DNA of 56,195 nt. Origin: an uncultured Chromatiaceae bacterium (GTDB lineage Bacteria > Pseudomonadota > Gammaproteobacteria > DRLM01). A program made the translations under genes and the position numbers. Positions 1 through 11,345 of the stretch are shown piece by piece (positions within the stretch are counted from its first letter, which is position 1; each line of letters opens with the position of its first letter). The notes under the pieces were generated by a model that did no database searches, was not told the origin of the DNA, and worked only from the letters and a program-made list of their open reading frames with translations. The stretch is taken from NCBI GenBank assembly GCA_945787555.1, contig CALZJG010000111.1, forward strand, positions 1-56,195, given 5' to 3'.

Positions 1-1
1 G

Positions 2-3000
2 CTGAGCGTCATCGATGATCTCATCAACGAAGGCGATGAGACCGTCGCGGTCACGTTAAGCGGCCCGGTCAACGCCGGCCTCGGTACGCCCACCCACACC
101 TACACCATCAACGACAACGACTCATTGCCTACTGTTGAGTTTGTGCTAGTGGAAAGCAGTGGCTCGGAAGGCAACACACCGGTGACTGTGGGCGTGAGTT
201 TGTCCGCGACTTCGCAGCAAAGCGTGAACGTCGATTACTCAGTGGTAGGGGGTACGGCGATCACGGGCACTGATTACATACTCAGCAACGGCACGCTCAC
301 GTTTGCGCCGGGGCAAGACGTGCAGCTGATCAGCTTCAGCGTCACCAATGATTTGTTCAATGAAGATGATGAGACGCTGTCGATCGAGCTGAGCAATCCC
401 ACTAATGCCAACCTCGGTGCGACGGTAAGTCATACCTTTACTATCATCGACAACGATAATCCGCCTGCCGTGCAATTCGATGCCGCGAGCGCCGCCGCAA
501 GTGAGAACGTCACCAACGTGACGATACCGGTGAGTTTGACCGTGGCGTCGGGTCGTGTGATCACGGTGAATTATGCTGCCACCGCGGGCAGCGCCGATGC
601 CGGCAGTGATTACATATTGAGTGCTGGCACGCTGACCTTCACCCCCGGTGACACCACCCAGACCATTGCACTGCAAGTCATCGAAGACCCCGCGCAGGAA
701 AGCAACGAGACGGTGGTCATCGATTTGTCCAGTCCCACCAATGCCGGTTTGGGCGCGCGCGCACGCCATACTTACACTATTCAGGACAACGACAGCGCCC
801 CCACGGTGAGTTTCGCGCTCGGCACTGCCAACGGCAATGAAGACAGCAGTCCGGTGGCGGTGGAAGTGGTGTTGTCAGCCGCTTCAGGCCAGACCGTCAC
901 GGTAGGTTATTCCGCTTCCACGACGGGGACAGCCATAGCCGGCAGCGACTACACGTTAACGGCCGGTACGTTGAGCTTCGCCCCGGGCGAGACCAGCCAG
1001 ACCTTTAACCTCAATATCAGCGAAGATGCGCTGGATGAGGTGGATGAGACCGTGGAGCTGGCGTTGAGCAACCCGGTCAATGCACAGCTGGGCACGGCGC
1101 TGCACACCTACACCATCATCGATAACGATGCCGCCCCCGATGTGAGCTTCGACGCCGCCGCTCAACAAGTCAGTGAGAACGTCGGTGGTAGTCTCAACCT
1201 CATCCTGCGCCTGTCAGCGGTTTCCGCTAAGGCTGTCACGGTGCCCTTTACGGTGAGCGGCACGGCTACCGCCGGCAGTGATTACACAATCGTTACGGCT
1301 GGTGACGTGAGTATACCGGCTGGTGTGGATAGTGGCAGTATCACCATAGATATCCTCGACGACATGACGAGTGAGGGTGATGAAACGGTCGTGGTGAGCT
1401 TGGGTAGCCCCACCAACGCTACAGCCGTTGCACCAATTGCACACACCCTCACTATCATCGACGACGACGACGCACCGGTGGTGAGTTTCAGAACCACCGT
1501 CTCCAGCGGCAGTGAGAATATCAGCCCGGTCTTGATTGAAGTGGTTTTGTCGGCCGCTTCCGCGCAAACCGTCACGGTGGATTACGCCGTTACCGGTGGC
1601 ACGGCCAATGCCGAGGACTACAGCCCAACGGGCGGCACATTGTCCTTCGCACCGGGTGATACCAGCAAGACCTTCAACTTCAACGTCAATGAGGATCTGG
1701 TGCACGAAGGCGATGAGACCGTGGTGCTCACGCTCAGCAATGCAGTCAATGCGAATGTCGGCACCGCGCAGCACACCTACACCATCGAGGATGACGAGGC
1801 TGCGCCGGTGGTGAGCTTTAGCGCACTTAGCCAGGATAGGAGCGAGGATGCCGGTCCGGTCACGGTCACGGTGAATCTGAGCAACGCCTCATCTCAAGCG
1901 ATCGGTGTGCCGTACACGATTAGCGGCAGTGCCACGATCGGTAGCGGCAACGACTACACCGTGAGCTCAATCAGTCCGCTGAGCATTGCGGCGGGACAGA
2001 CCAACGCCACGTTGACCGTTACGATCAACGACGATGAGCTGGATGAAGTCGACGAGACCGCCATTCTCACACTCGGCACCCCTAGTGGAGATGCCACGCT
2101 GGGCAGCCCCTCCGTGCATACGTTGACCATCATCGATAACGAGGCGCTGCCGACGGTAGCGTTTGTGTCCGCGTCACAAAGCGTCGGGGAGGATGCCGGG
2201 GAAGTGTTGCTCGAGGTGACCCTCTCCGCGGCTACGAGCCGTGACGTTACCGTTCCTTATTCGGCAGCAAATGGGTCGGCCGCCCAAGGTAGTGATTACA
2301 CGCTGGCGGGTGGCCCGTTAGTCATACCGGCGGGTGCCACCAGTGGCACGATCGCCATCAATGTCATTGCAGATAGTCTAGATGAAGTCGACGAGACCAT
2401 CGTCATCAACTTGGCGGGCGTCACCAACGCCGCGCTCGTTGATCCGATGCAGCATACGTTGACCCTCATCGACATCGACGCCACGCCGACGGTGGGTTTC
2501 GCCGTGCTGAGCGGGGAGGGCGTCGAGTCCGTGAGCACAGTGTCCGTTGAAGTGAAGTTGTCGGCGTCTTCCGGGCGCGAGGTCCGCGTTGACTTTGCCG
2601 CAGATGCGAACGATGTGAACAGCACGGCCCAAGCGGGTGAGGATTATTCACTTACCCCCGGCACCCTTACCTTCAGTCCCGGCGAAACCACCAAGAGCAT
2701 TACCTTGACTATCGTCGATAATGAGGTGGTCGAAGACGATGAGTCTGTGGTGTTAGTGCTGTCCAATGCGGTCAACGCCGACATGGCCGGTAATCGCTAT
2801 ATCCACACTATCCGCGATGATGAAACCGTGCCCTCGGTGAGCTTCAATACGATCAGCGGCAGCGGGGCAGAGAGTGTCGACACGGTGGCGATCGAGGTAG
2901 CGTTGTCGGTGGCGTCTACGCAGGTCGTGACGGTCGATTACGCTGTGACAGGCAGTGCGACGGCGGATGCCGATTATACCCTTGCATCGGGGACCTTGAC

Positions 3001-5701
3001 CTTCAATCCCGGTGACACGTCCAAGGTCATCGATCTGACGGTGATCGACGATGAGGAGATAGAAGACAGTGAAGATGTGCTGATCACACTCAGTGCGCCA
3101 AGTAACGCGAACTTGGGTGTAAACACGCAATTCAGCTACACCATCACCGACAACGATCAATCCACGGCGCCCCAGGTCAGCATCGTGGCCACCGATCCCA
3201 ACGCGGCTGAAGTGGGCGAGGATCCTGGCTTGTTTACGATCAGTCGTAGCGGCAGTACGGAAGCGCCGCTGACCGTGAGCTTCGAGGTGCTGGCTGGTGA
3301 CGGGCAGGCGACCCCGGGCTCGGACTATACATTGTGGTTAGTTGATGCCGGGGATCCGCAGAGCGCCACGGAACTTACCGGCGCGCAAGTCGAGATCACC
3401 CTGCCCGCCGGCGCGGCAAGCGCGGCGATCCAAGTGCGGCCCATCGACGACAATGAGCTTAACGAGCCGAACGAGCAAGTGACGCTGCAACTCTTGGCTA
3501 GCAGCGACGATAGCTATCAGCTCGGCGCGACGGCCTCAGCCACGGTGTTAATTACTTTCGACAACACGCCGGTAGTCAGTATCGAGCCCGGCCCCGGTGT
3601 GGTGACCGCGCGTGAGGACGCCGGTACGGTGACGATCACTTTACGCCGTACCGGCGACACCAGCGAGGCACTTACCGTGTTTTATCTGACGGCTGGCACG
3701 GCAGTATCCGGGGAAGACTATATCAGCCTGCCCGACGACTTCATCATCCCGGCCAATGCGTCTTCGGCGACCTTCACCCTGTCCATTGTCGATGACGCGA
3801 CGGCGGAAGCGAGCGAGAACATCGTAATTATTCTCGATGTTTTTTTTGGCGGGCCGTATCGATTGTCCGATGATCAAGATGTCACGGAAATCCTCATTCG
3901 GGATAACGATGACACCACGGTGATCGTTTCCGCCGCCGATGATTTCGTCAGCGAAAACAGCACTACTCCGGGTCTATTCACCATTGCGCGTTTGGGTGAT
4001 CTATCCCAGGACATTACCGTGGGTCTGGATAGCGACGGTACCGCATTGGTAGGTCGAGACTTTGATCCGCCGTTGCCGAGTCAAGTGGCATTGGCGGCGG
4101 GAATCGCCACGACTACGCTAGACCTCAATATGACGGACAACGCTGTCCAGGATGGTCCGCGCACTGTGACCGTGAGCGTGCGAGTGGGTGAAAACTACTT
4201 GGTAGGAACTCCGGGTTCCGCCACTATTACCATCATTGATGACGATGGCACCTTCCCCGAAGCTAACTTCGACTTGGATCAAATCGTGGAAGAGGGTGAT
4301 ACCGCCATCGTGCGGGTGCGTTTGAGTCGTGCGGCCGATTCCTATCCGGTGCGTATCCCCTATACATTTAGTGGTAGCGCTTCCGAGGGCAGTGACTATG
4401 AGGTGTTGAGCGAGGACTTGTTGATCGAGTCCGGCACGCTGGGTGAAATTGCAGTGGTGACTATCAAGGAGCAGAACGTCGAAGTCTTCGACGAGACGTT
4501 GACCTTCGCCATGGGCGAACCGGTGAACGCGAGAATAGGAGGCAAGCGCACACATACCGTGACCATCAGCGAAAACAATATCGCGCCGCGCGTGATGCTC
4601 ACGGCCGCGCAGGCCGGTCAGCCGACGCGGCGGATCGTGGCGGGTTCCGGGCCCGTGACGGTGACGGCGAGCGTGTTCGACGCCAATCGGGCTGACACGC
4701 ACACTTTTGACTGGTCACGTAGCAATAACAGTTTGCAGCCGACCACGTTTGAGGTCGTCGACACCTTTGTATTCGATCCCGCCGGCTTGGCGCCAGGTCA
4801 GTACAAGGTGCGTGTGGCGGTGACCGACAGTCATCGTTCACCGAAGACCACGGAAGTGGATGTGCAATTGGAAGTGGTCTTTGATCTGGATGCCCTGCAA
4901 GTCACCGATAGTGACACCGATTCAATGCTGGACGATGAGGAAGGTCATGGCGATACCGATCAGGATGGCATTCCCAACTACCAGGACGACAATCGCTTGG
5001 GTGCGCATCAGCTTCAGCAGCAAATACTCAACAGCAAACTCTTCCTGATGCAGACACTGCCGGGTCTGAGCTTGCGGGTCGGTGAAGTCGCTCAGGCGGC
5101 GGAGCGCCGCGGCGCTGAAGTGACGACGCAGGAAATCTCGCGTTTTGGCGCCGGCGAGGCTAGTCCGGGCGTCAATGCTGGAGACAATGCGACCAACTTC
5201 GGTGGCTACTACGATGTGCAGATACAGGGCTTGACCGTGGCCGCCATGGCGGTGCCGTTGGCCATCACCTTGACCGAGGCGATACCGGTGGATGCCGTGT
5301 TCCGGATCTACAAGCCGATCGTCGGCTGGCAGGACTTCGTGGTCAATCCCACCAACAAACTGCAGTCGGCGCCTGCCAGCGATGCCGGGCTCTGTCCGGC
5401 ACCCTTGGATGCACGCTATGTGGACGGCTTGCAGGAAGGTCATCAGTGCGTACAACTGATCATTCAGGATGGCGGCCCCAACGACAGCGACGGCACGGTG
5501 AACTATGCCATCAAGAGCCTGACTGGTGTCGCAGTGATTAAGGAAGTGGCCGGTAGCGATGCCGTGCGCAGCCCCTGTGGTGATCTCATCTGCTCGTCGA
5601 GCAGCAGGGGGGGCGGTAACACCGGGCCTTTGAGCTTGATGCTACTGGTGTTGATGTGGAGCGCGCGTCGTTATGCGGGCTGGCGTGGACGGGTAATGTG
5701 A
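2..5701 (+). CDS. Giant Calx-beta repeat surface protein, 5' end outside the window
   Basis: The reading frame is open from the first complete codon at base 2, so the gene begins upstream; 1899 codons are visible. It encodes about 13-14 tandem Calx-beta modules of roughly 100-115 residues. Each ends in a form of TxTIxDND and carries an acidic DEVDET-type stretch, as expected for Calx-beta Ca2+-binding loops. A PKD-like segment (about nt 4580-4880) follows, then a thrombospondin-3-like Asp-rich Ca2+ motif (about nt 4905-4990). Next is a region matching the choice-of-anchor U domain (YKPIVGWQDFV and CVQLIIQDGGPNDSDGTV). The tail has a Cys pair, SSSSRGGG, a hydrophobic stretch and Arg residues, resembling GlyGly-CTERM rhombosortase sorting signals. 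Such proteins are usually exported surface or adhesion proteins; the ligand is unknown. The TTG at 125 is not the true start, because repeat sequence continues upstream of it. Confidence 0.9.
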   Translation: MSVIDDLINEGDETVAVTLSGPVNAGLGTPTHTYTINDNDSLPTVEFVLVESSGSEGNTPVTVGVSLSATSQQSVNVDYSVVGGTAITGTDYILSNGTLTFAPGQDVQLISFSVTNDLFNEDDETLSIELSNPTNANLGATVSHTFTIIDNDNPPAVQFDAASAAASENVTNVTIPVSLTVASGRVITVNYAATAGSADAGSDYILSAGTLTFTPGDTTQTIALQVIEDPAQESNETVVIDLSSPTNAGLGARARHTYTIQDNDSAPTVSFALGTANGNEDSSPVAVEVVLSAASGQTVTVGYSASTTGTAIAGSDYTLTAGTLSFAPGETSQTFNLNISEDALDEVDETVELALSNPVNAQLGTALHTYTIIDNDAAPDVSFDAAAQQVSENVGGSLNLILRLSAVSAKAVTVPFTVSGTATAGSDYTIVTAGDVSIPAGVDSGSITIDILDDMTSEGDETVVVSLGSPTNATAVAPIAHTLTIIDDDDAPVVSFRTTVSSGSENISPVLIEVVLSAASAQTVTVDYAVTGGTANAEDYSPTGGTLSFAPGDTSKTFNFNVNEDLVHEGDETVVLTLSNAVNANVGTAQHTYTIEDDEAAPVVSFSALSQDRSEDAGPVTVTVNLSNASSQAIGVPYTISGSATIGSGNDYTVSSISPLSIAAGQTNATLTVTINDDELDEVDETAILTLGTPSGDATLGSPSVHTLTIIDNEALPTVAFVSASQSVGEDAGEVLLEVTLSAATSRDVTVPYSAANGSAAQGSDYTLAGGPLVIPAGATSGTIAINVIADSLDEVDETIVINLAGVTNAALVDPMQHTLTLIDIDATPTVGFAVLSGEGVESVSTVSVEVKLSASSGREVRVDFAADANDVNSTAQAGEDYSLTPGTLTFSPGETTKSITLTIVDNEVVEDDESVVLVLSNAVNADMAGNRYIHTIRDDETVPSVSFNTISGSGAESVDTVAIEVALSVASTQVVTVDYAVTGSATADADYTLASGTLTFNPGDTSKVIDLTVIDDEEIEDSEDVLITLSAPSNANLGVNTQFSYTITDNDQSTAPQVSIVATDPNAAEVGEDPGLFTISRSGSTEAPLTVSFEVLAGDGQATPGSDYTLWLVDAGDPQSATELTGAQVEITLPAGAASAAIQVRPIDDNELNEPNEQVTLQLLASSDDSYQLGATASATVLITFDNTPVVSIEPGPGVVTAREDAGTVTITLRRTGDTSEALTVFYLTAGTAVSGEDYISLPDDFIIPANASSATFTLSIVDDATAEASENIVIILDVFFGGPYRLSDDQDVTEILIRDNDDTTVIVSAADDFVSENSTTPGLFTIARLGDLSQDITVGLDSDGTALVGRDFDPPLPSQVALAAGIATTTLDLNMTDNAVQDGPRTVTVSVRVGENYLVGTPGSATITIIDDDGTFPEANFDLDQIVEEGDTAIVRVRLSRAADSYPVRIPYTFSGSASEGSDYEVLSEDLLIESGTLGEIAVVTIKEQNVEVFDETLTFAMGEPVNARIGGKRTHTVTISENNIAPRVMLTAAQAGQPTRRIVAGSGPVTVTASVFDANRADTHTFDWSRSNNSLQPTTFEVVDTFVFDPAGLAPGQYKVRVAVTDSHRSPKTTEVDVQLEVVFDLDALQVTDSDTDSMLDDEEGHGDTDQDGIPNYQDDNRLGAHQLQQQILNSKLFLMQTLPGLSLRVGEVAQAAERRGAEVTTQEISRFGAGEASPGVNAGDNATNFGGYYDVQIQGLTVAAMAVPLAITLTEAIPVDAVFRIYKPIVGWQDFVVNPTNKLQSAPASDAGLCPAPLDARYVDGLQEGHQCVQLIIQDGGPNDSDGTVNYAIKSLTGVAVIKEVAGSDAVRSPCGDLICSSSSRGGGNTGPLSLMLLVLMWSARRYAGWRGRVM

Positions 5702-5747
5702 CACTATAATTCGAGGCTTATACTAGCCAGCGTTCGAAGATAAATCC

Positions 5748-6308
5748 ATGTCAGACATTACGCCGCAGCACATACGCGATGTTTACGCGCGCTCAGAGCT
5801 CATCTACTCCGAATCCCAGATCGAGGCTGCCTATGGTCGCATGGCGGCCGACATCACTAAGCGATTGGCCGACGCCAATCCTTTGGTGCTGTGTGTCATG
5901 GTGGGTGGTTTGATCCCCGCCGGACAATTACTGCCGCGTTTAAACTTCCCCCTGCAGGTCGATTACCTACACGCCACGCGTTATCGCGGTGCTACCCGGG
6001 GTGGTTCGCTGCGCTGGATCGTAGCGCCGAGTTTTTCCATGCAGGATCGAGTTGTGCTGCTAATTGACGATATCCTCGATGAGGGTGTGACCTTGGCCGC
6101 TATCTGCGCAGCCTGCCGTGAGGCGGGTGCACAAGAGGTGTTGACTGCGGTCCTGTTAGATAAACAGCACAGCCGCAAGAACAACATGAAGGCAGACTTC
6201 ACCGGCTTGCCGGTGGTAGATAAATACGTGTTCGGTTGCGGCATGGACTACCAAGGCTATCTGCGCAACGCCCCGGGCATACACGCCATACCCAAGGACG
6301 CGACTTGA
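5748..6308 (+). CDS. hpt: Hypoxanthine-guanine phosphoribosyltransferase
   Basis: A 186-residue cytosolic purine salvage enzyme that converts hypoxanthine or guanine plus PRPP to IMP or GMP. The type I phosphoribosyltransferase PRPP loop is clear at residues 102-116 (VVLLIDDILDEGVTL), with the acidic pair and catalytic Asp in place. VGG near residues 52-54 fits the pyrophosphate loop. Length and the N-terminal half match the gammaproteobacterial form rather than the E. coli Hpt type. It lies 46 nt after the giant surface protein, and a TATAAT at 5705-5710 could belong to its promoter. The downstream gene makes hypoxanthine, so the two genes form a consecutive pathway. Confidence 0.9.
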   Translation: MSDITPQHIRDVYARSELIYSESQIEAAYGRMAADITKRLADANPLVLCVMVGGLIPAGQLLPRLNFPLQVDYLHATRYRGATRGGSLRWIVAPSFSMQDRVVLLIDDILDEGVTLAAICAACREAGAQEVLTAVLLDKQHSRKNNMKADFTGLPVVDKYVFGCGMDYQGYLRNAPGIHAIPKDAT

Positions 6309-6345
6309 AACCGCGCAGTATGCGCCTTACGAGGAACAGGGAATT

Positions 6346-7086
6346 ATGAGTGAATTGGCCATCATCGGCGGCACGGGGCTCACGTCGCTGAAAAATCTCG
6401 ACATCACTAAGCGCGAAGTGGTGCACACGCCTTACGGTGAGCCATCCGGCCCTATCACCCACGGGGTGTTGTCGGGTAAGCAAGTGGTGTTCCTGGCTCG
6501 CCACGGCTATGGGCATACCATTCCACCTCACAAAATTAACTATCGCGCTAACCTGTGGGCGCTGGAGCACATCGGGGTGAAGAAGATCATCGCCGTAGCG
6601 GCGGTGGGCGGCATCAGTGAGGAGTTGAAAAACGGCGTGTTGTCGGTGCCCAATCAAATCATTGATTATACCGGCGCGCGCGAACACACCTTCTTTGAAG
6701 AAGGACTGAGCCACGTCACCCACGTCGATTTCACCGAGCCCTATAGCGAGGATTTGCGCCAGTTGCTGTTGCGAGGTTGCCAGGCGGCGCAGTTGGAAGT
6801 CGTGCCGCACGGTGTTTACGGCTGCACCCAAGGCCCGCGTTTGGAAACGGCCGCTGAAATCGATCGCATGGAACGCGACGGGTGTACCTTGGTGGGGATG
6901 ACCGGCATGCCTGAGGCGGCTTTGGCACGCGAGTTGGATATGTGGTACGCCACCTGCGCCGTGGTCGTCAACAAAGCGGCTGGGCGGGGCACGGGGCCCA
7001 TCACCATGCAAGAAATCGAGCAGACCGTGAAGCAGGGCATGGACCGCGTCCGTTTGCTGCTAGAACATGTAGTGCCGATGTTGTAA
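6346..7086 (+). CDS. S-methyl-5'-thioinosine phosphorylase (MTAP/PNP family)
   Basis: A 246-residue trimeric-type purine nucleoside phosphorylase. The N-terminal phosphate loop IIGGTGL (residues 6-12), RHGYGH (52-57) and MTGMPE (185-190) are family landmarks. MTAPs that use adenine nucleosides carry Asp in the base pocket; here the sequence is VVVNKAAG with Asn209, as in 6-oxopurine enzymes. Together with the MTGMPE form this points to methylthioinosine phosphorylase, known from Pseudomonas aeruginosa PA3004. The reaction gives hypoxanthine and methylthioribose-1-phosphate. A good Shine-Dalgarno (AGGAACAGGGA) precedes the ATG, 37 nt after hpt, so the two genes are probably cotranscribed. Substrate choice is inferred from residues, not tested. 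Confidence 0.85.
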   Translation: MSELAIIGGTGLTSLKNLDITKREVVHTPYGEPSGPITHGVLSGKQVVFLARHGYGHTIPPHKINYRANLWALEHIGVKKIIAVAAVGGISEELKNGVLSVPNQIIDYTGAREHTFFEEGLSHVTHVDFTEPYSEDLRQLLLRGCQAAQLEVVPHGVYGCTQGPRLETAAEIDRMERDGCTLVGMTGMPEAALARELDMWYATCAVVVNKAAGRGTGPITMQEIEQTVKQGMDRVRLLLEHVVPML

Positions 7087-7275
7087 TGCTGTCGTACACG
7101 ACCGGCAGCGACGCTCGGTGCCTACTCCCACACGGTCAAGGATACGCCGCGGGAGTTCAGTTGAACCGCTAGGGCTGTTGCTCCCTCGTCCCAACCCTCA
7201 GGGGGGCACTTCGGCAATAATCTGATCATGCCTGGTGTCTTCAGCGTGTCTTCAGCGCTGCTTGGTGCTGGTCAC

Positions 7276-7998
7276 TCACTCGTCGAGAGGATAAGGACTG
7301 ACTTGCACCAACACGCCGAACAGCGGATGGTCGAAATAATGTATTTCATCGCTGCGCATGCGGCGTGACTGATGCAGCCGAAAATCTTGAGTGATGGTGG
7401 TGAGTGAGGCCGCCGGCGATAGCTCGGTCTCGGTGGCGGCTCTGGCGGTCATGGCCTGACGTAACACCATGTCGACATCGACATGCAGAAAGCGGCTGCG
7501 TCGCAGCATGACCAATCCATCCGCTCTCGGTTGCACTGTGGTGTTGAAGGATGAGCCGGAAGCAATGGTTGCGGAGCTGAACAGGTGCACCGGTTTGCCG
7601 GAATCGGAGTCCCCCTTGAATTCTTGTAGCCAGGCGACATGCAGTAACGGCTCGTAACGTTTACTGGCGCGCAGTTTGCGCAGTGCCTTGTTCAAGTCCA
7701 GGGCGCTATTCGGTAGCCGTTGATATTGTTGCGGCAGGGTCTTAGCATCAGGTGGCTTTCCTGGTGCCGTCCCCGCAGCGGGAGTGGGTGGAACAACGGC
7801 TGCGCTCGGCGGCGCCAATTCCACACTTCTTTCCAGGTTAGGAAAGCCCGGTTCCAGGCGCCAAGCCTCCGTGGTCACTGCGCCGGGGTCGTTGTTTTCG
7901 AATACCAGCACTTCAACCTTGTACCATTGAGTATCCTGGGCGTGTGACAGCTGGGTGGCGAAGAAGAGCGCGGCGATGACGAAGATAAGGCGCTTCAT
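7276..7998 (-). CDS. CsiV family periplasmic protein
   Basis: A 240-residue secreted protein. I chose the ATG at 7998, because it starts a clean signal peptide (MKRLIFVIAALFF..SHAQ); the longer frame to 8124 would run into the def promoter and start. After the signal comes WYKVEVLVFEN, a hallmark of the CsiV family (annotated as peptidoglycan-binding), then a Pro/Ala-rich linker and a C-terminal domain with an HYFDHPLFGVLV segment. In Pseudomonas a CsiV-family gene lies beside mfd and MTI phosphorylase, so this neighbourhood is conserved, although def and the PKD gene intervene here. It is divergent from def, with 89 nt between starts. The exact role is not known. Confidence 0.75.
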   Translation of the reverse strand: MKRLIFVIAALFFATQLSHAQDTQWYKVEVLVFENNDPGAVTTEAWRLEPGFPNLERSVELAPPSAAVVPPTPAAGTAPGKPPDAKTLPQQYQRLPNSALDLNKALRKLRASKRYEPLLHVAWLQEFKGDSDSGKPVHLFSSATIASGSSFNTTVQPRADGLVMLRRSRFLHVDVDMVLRQAMTARAATETELSPAASLTTITQDFRLHQSRRMRSDEIHYFDHPLFGVLVQVSPYPLDE

Positions 7999-8087
7999 AA
8001 CGTTCGTGTGAATGTTGGGAGCAGCGCCTAGTCTAAACGAAAACCGGCCGCTGAGGCAGGGGTAAAGAGAACATTGCGAGGCGAGGT

Positions 8088-8609
8088 ATGGCGGTACGTA
8101 CGGTATTACACATGGGCGGTCCACTGCTGCTCAAGGTGGCGGAACCGGTGCAAGAATTCGATACACCCGACTTGCACACCCTGATTGGAGACATGTTCGA
8201 CACCATGGCCGCCTTGGACGGCGCCGGTCTGGCGGCGCCGCAGATCGGCGTGAGCTTGCGGGTGGTGATCTTCGGAGTGGAGAGCAATCCCCGTTATCCT
8301 GACGTGGAAGCCGTGCCCACCACCGTGCTCATCAACCCCACAATTGAAGTGATAGGCAAAGAGACGAACGAAGGCTGGGAGGGCTGTCTGAGCGTGCCTG
8401 GTATGCGCGGCTTAGTACCGCGTTACAGCCACATCCGCTATAGCGGCCGCGACCAGTTCGGCGCACGTATCGAACGCGAGGCCAAGGATTTCCACGCCCG
8501 CGTCGTCCAGCACGAATGCGATCACCTGGACGGCATCCTCTATCCGCGCCGCATCCGCGATCTCAGTCAATTCGGTTTCGAGGAGGCGTTGTTTCCGCAG
8601 GAGGAGTGA
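8088..8609 (+). CDS. def: Peptide deformylase
   Basis: A 173-residue metalloenzyme that removes the N-formyl group from nascent proteins. All three motifs are intact: GAGLAAPQ (45-52), EGCLS (98-102, metal ligand Cys100) and HECDH (142-146, two His ligands and the catalytic Glu). The start ATG is preceded by a GCGAGGCGAGG purine-rich site. It stands alone rather than beside fmt, so it may be a second, paralogous deformylase. It is divergent from the csiV-like gene and ends before a strong hairpin at 8724-8741. Confidence 0.92.
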   Translation: MAVRTVLHMGGPLLLKVAEPVQEFDTPDLHTLIGDMFDTMAALDGAGLAAPQIGVSLRVVIFGVESNPRYPDVEAVPTTVLINPTIEVIGKETNEGWEGCLSVPGMRGLVPRYSHIRYSGRDQFGARIEREAKDFHARVVQHECDHLDGILYPRRIRDLSQFGFEEALFPQEE

Positions 8610-8723
8610 GGGGTCATGGTTCAGCATAGGGATCTCGTGGCCATCTGCGTTTGGTGTGCCACCTTCCGAATCCTTTCCATCTCCCAAGTCGATCTCGGTG
8701 TCGCGTCACAGGCTGGAAAGAGA

Positions 8724-8750
8724 GGGGGGCTTGCGCCCCCCTTAGTATTG
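8724..8750. terminator. Hairpin between convergent def and PKD-protein genes
   Basis: A perfect 7-bp GC stem (8724-8730 with 8735-8741, loop TTGC) followed by TTAGTATT. It sits between two converging genes, so it probably stops transcription on the plus strand. The T-run is weak, so intrinsic termination is likely but not certain. Confidence 0.6.
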
Positions 8751-8778
8751 TCGAGCAAACGTCGTAGGCTATACTTAT

Positions 8779-10956
<2,178 letters not shown>

Positions 10957-11345
10957 CGTCTGTACCTCCATATCTATCGAGGTTTAATGAAGACGCCCCT
11001 AATGGCGGGACTGCTTGCCTGTAAACAAGATGGGCGAGAATAAAATGACAGGCCCGTAGGCCTGTCGAAGTTTGGGGGTCGACTTTAGTGACATCGACGA
11101 GCGCAGTATGCGCGGCAAATCTTAAGGCAGACTTAAGTGCGGGTACGTGTGGCTAGGCGTGTGTTCGTGACACATGAGAGGACTCCGCTCACGGGAGTGG
11201 GGGTCAAAAAGCCTCTTTACAAAGGTGCTGTCGCCCTCTTGTGCGGGGCTTTGAGAATTGATGTGCTTCGTATCGCCAGGATCAGCATTACCAGTAGTAC
11301 CACGCAATGTCAGAGGTCGTCATCAAATGACGGGTTGTTCAGACT
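10957..11345. other. Intergenic region between mfd and the PKD gene
   Basis: No convincing gene. It holds the PKD gene leader (right next to 10956), a minus-strand hairpin terminator at 11047-11066 and a pair of CTTAAG hexamers near 11117-11135. Short frames here have no ribosome site or recognisable product. Confidence 0.6.
11035..11066 (-). terminator. Intrinsic terminator downstream of mfd
   Basis: A perfect 8-bp stem GACAGGCC/GGCCTGTC (11047-11054 with 11059-11066, loop CGTA). Read on the minus strand it is followed by ATTTTATTCT. It lies about 280 nt past the mfd stop and before the PKD gene promoter region, so it separates the two minus-strand genes. Confidence 0.6.

Noticed and set aside
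4118-4702. Long antisense frames inside the Calx-beta gene
   Set aside because: They mirror the repeat coding on the other strand, have no ribosome sites or families, and recur in each repeat, as expected for GC-rich shadow frames.
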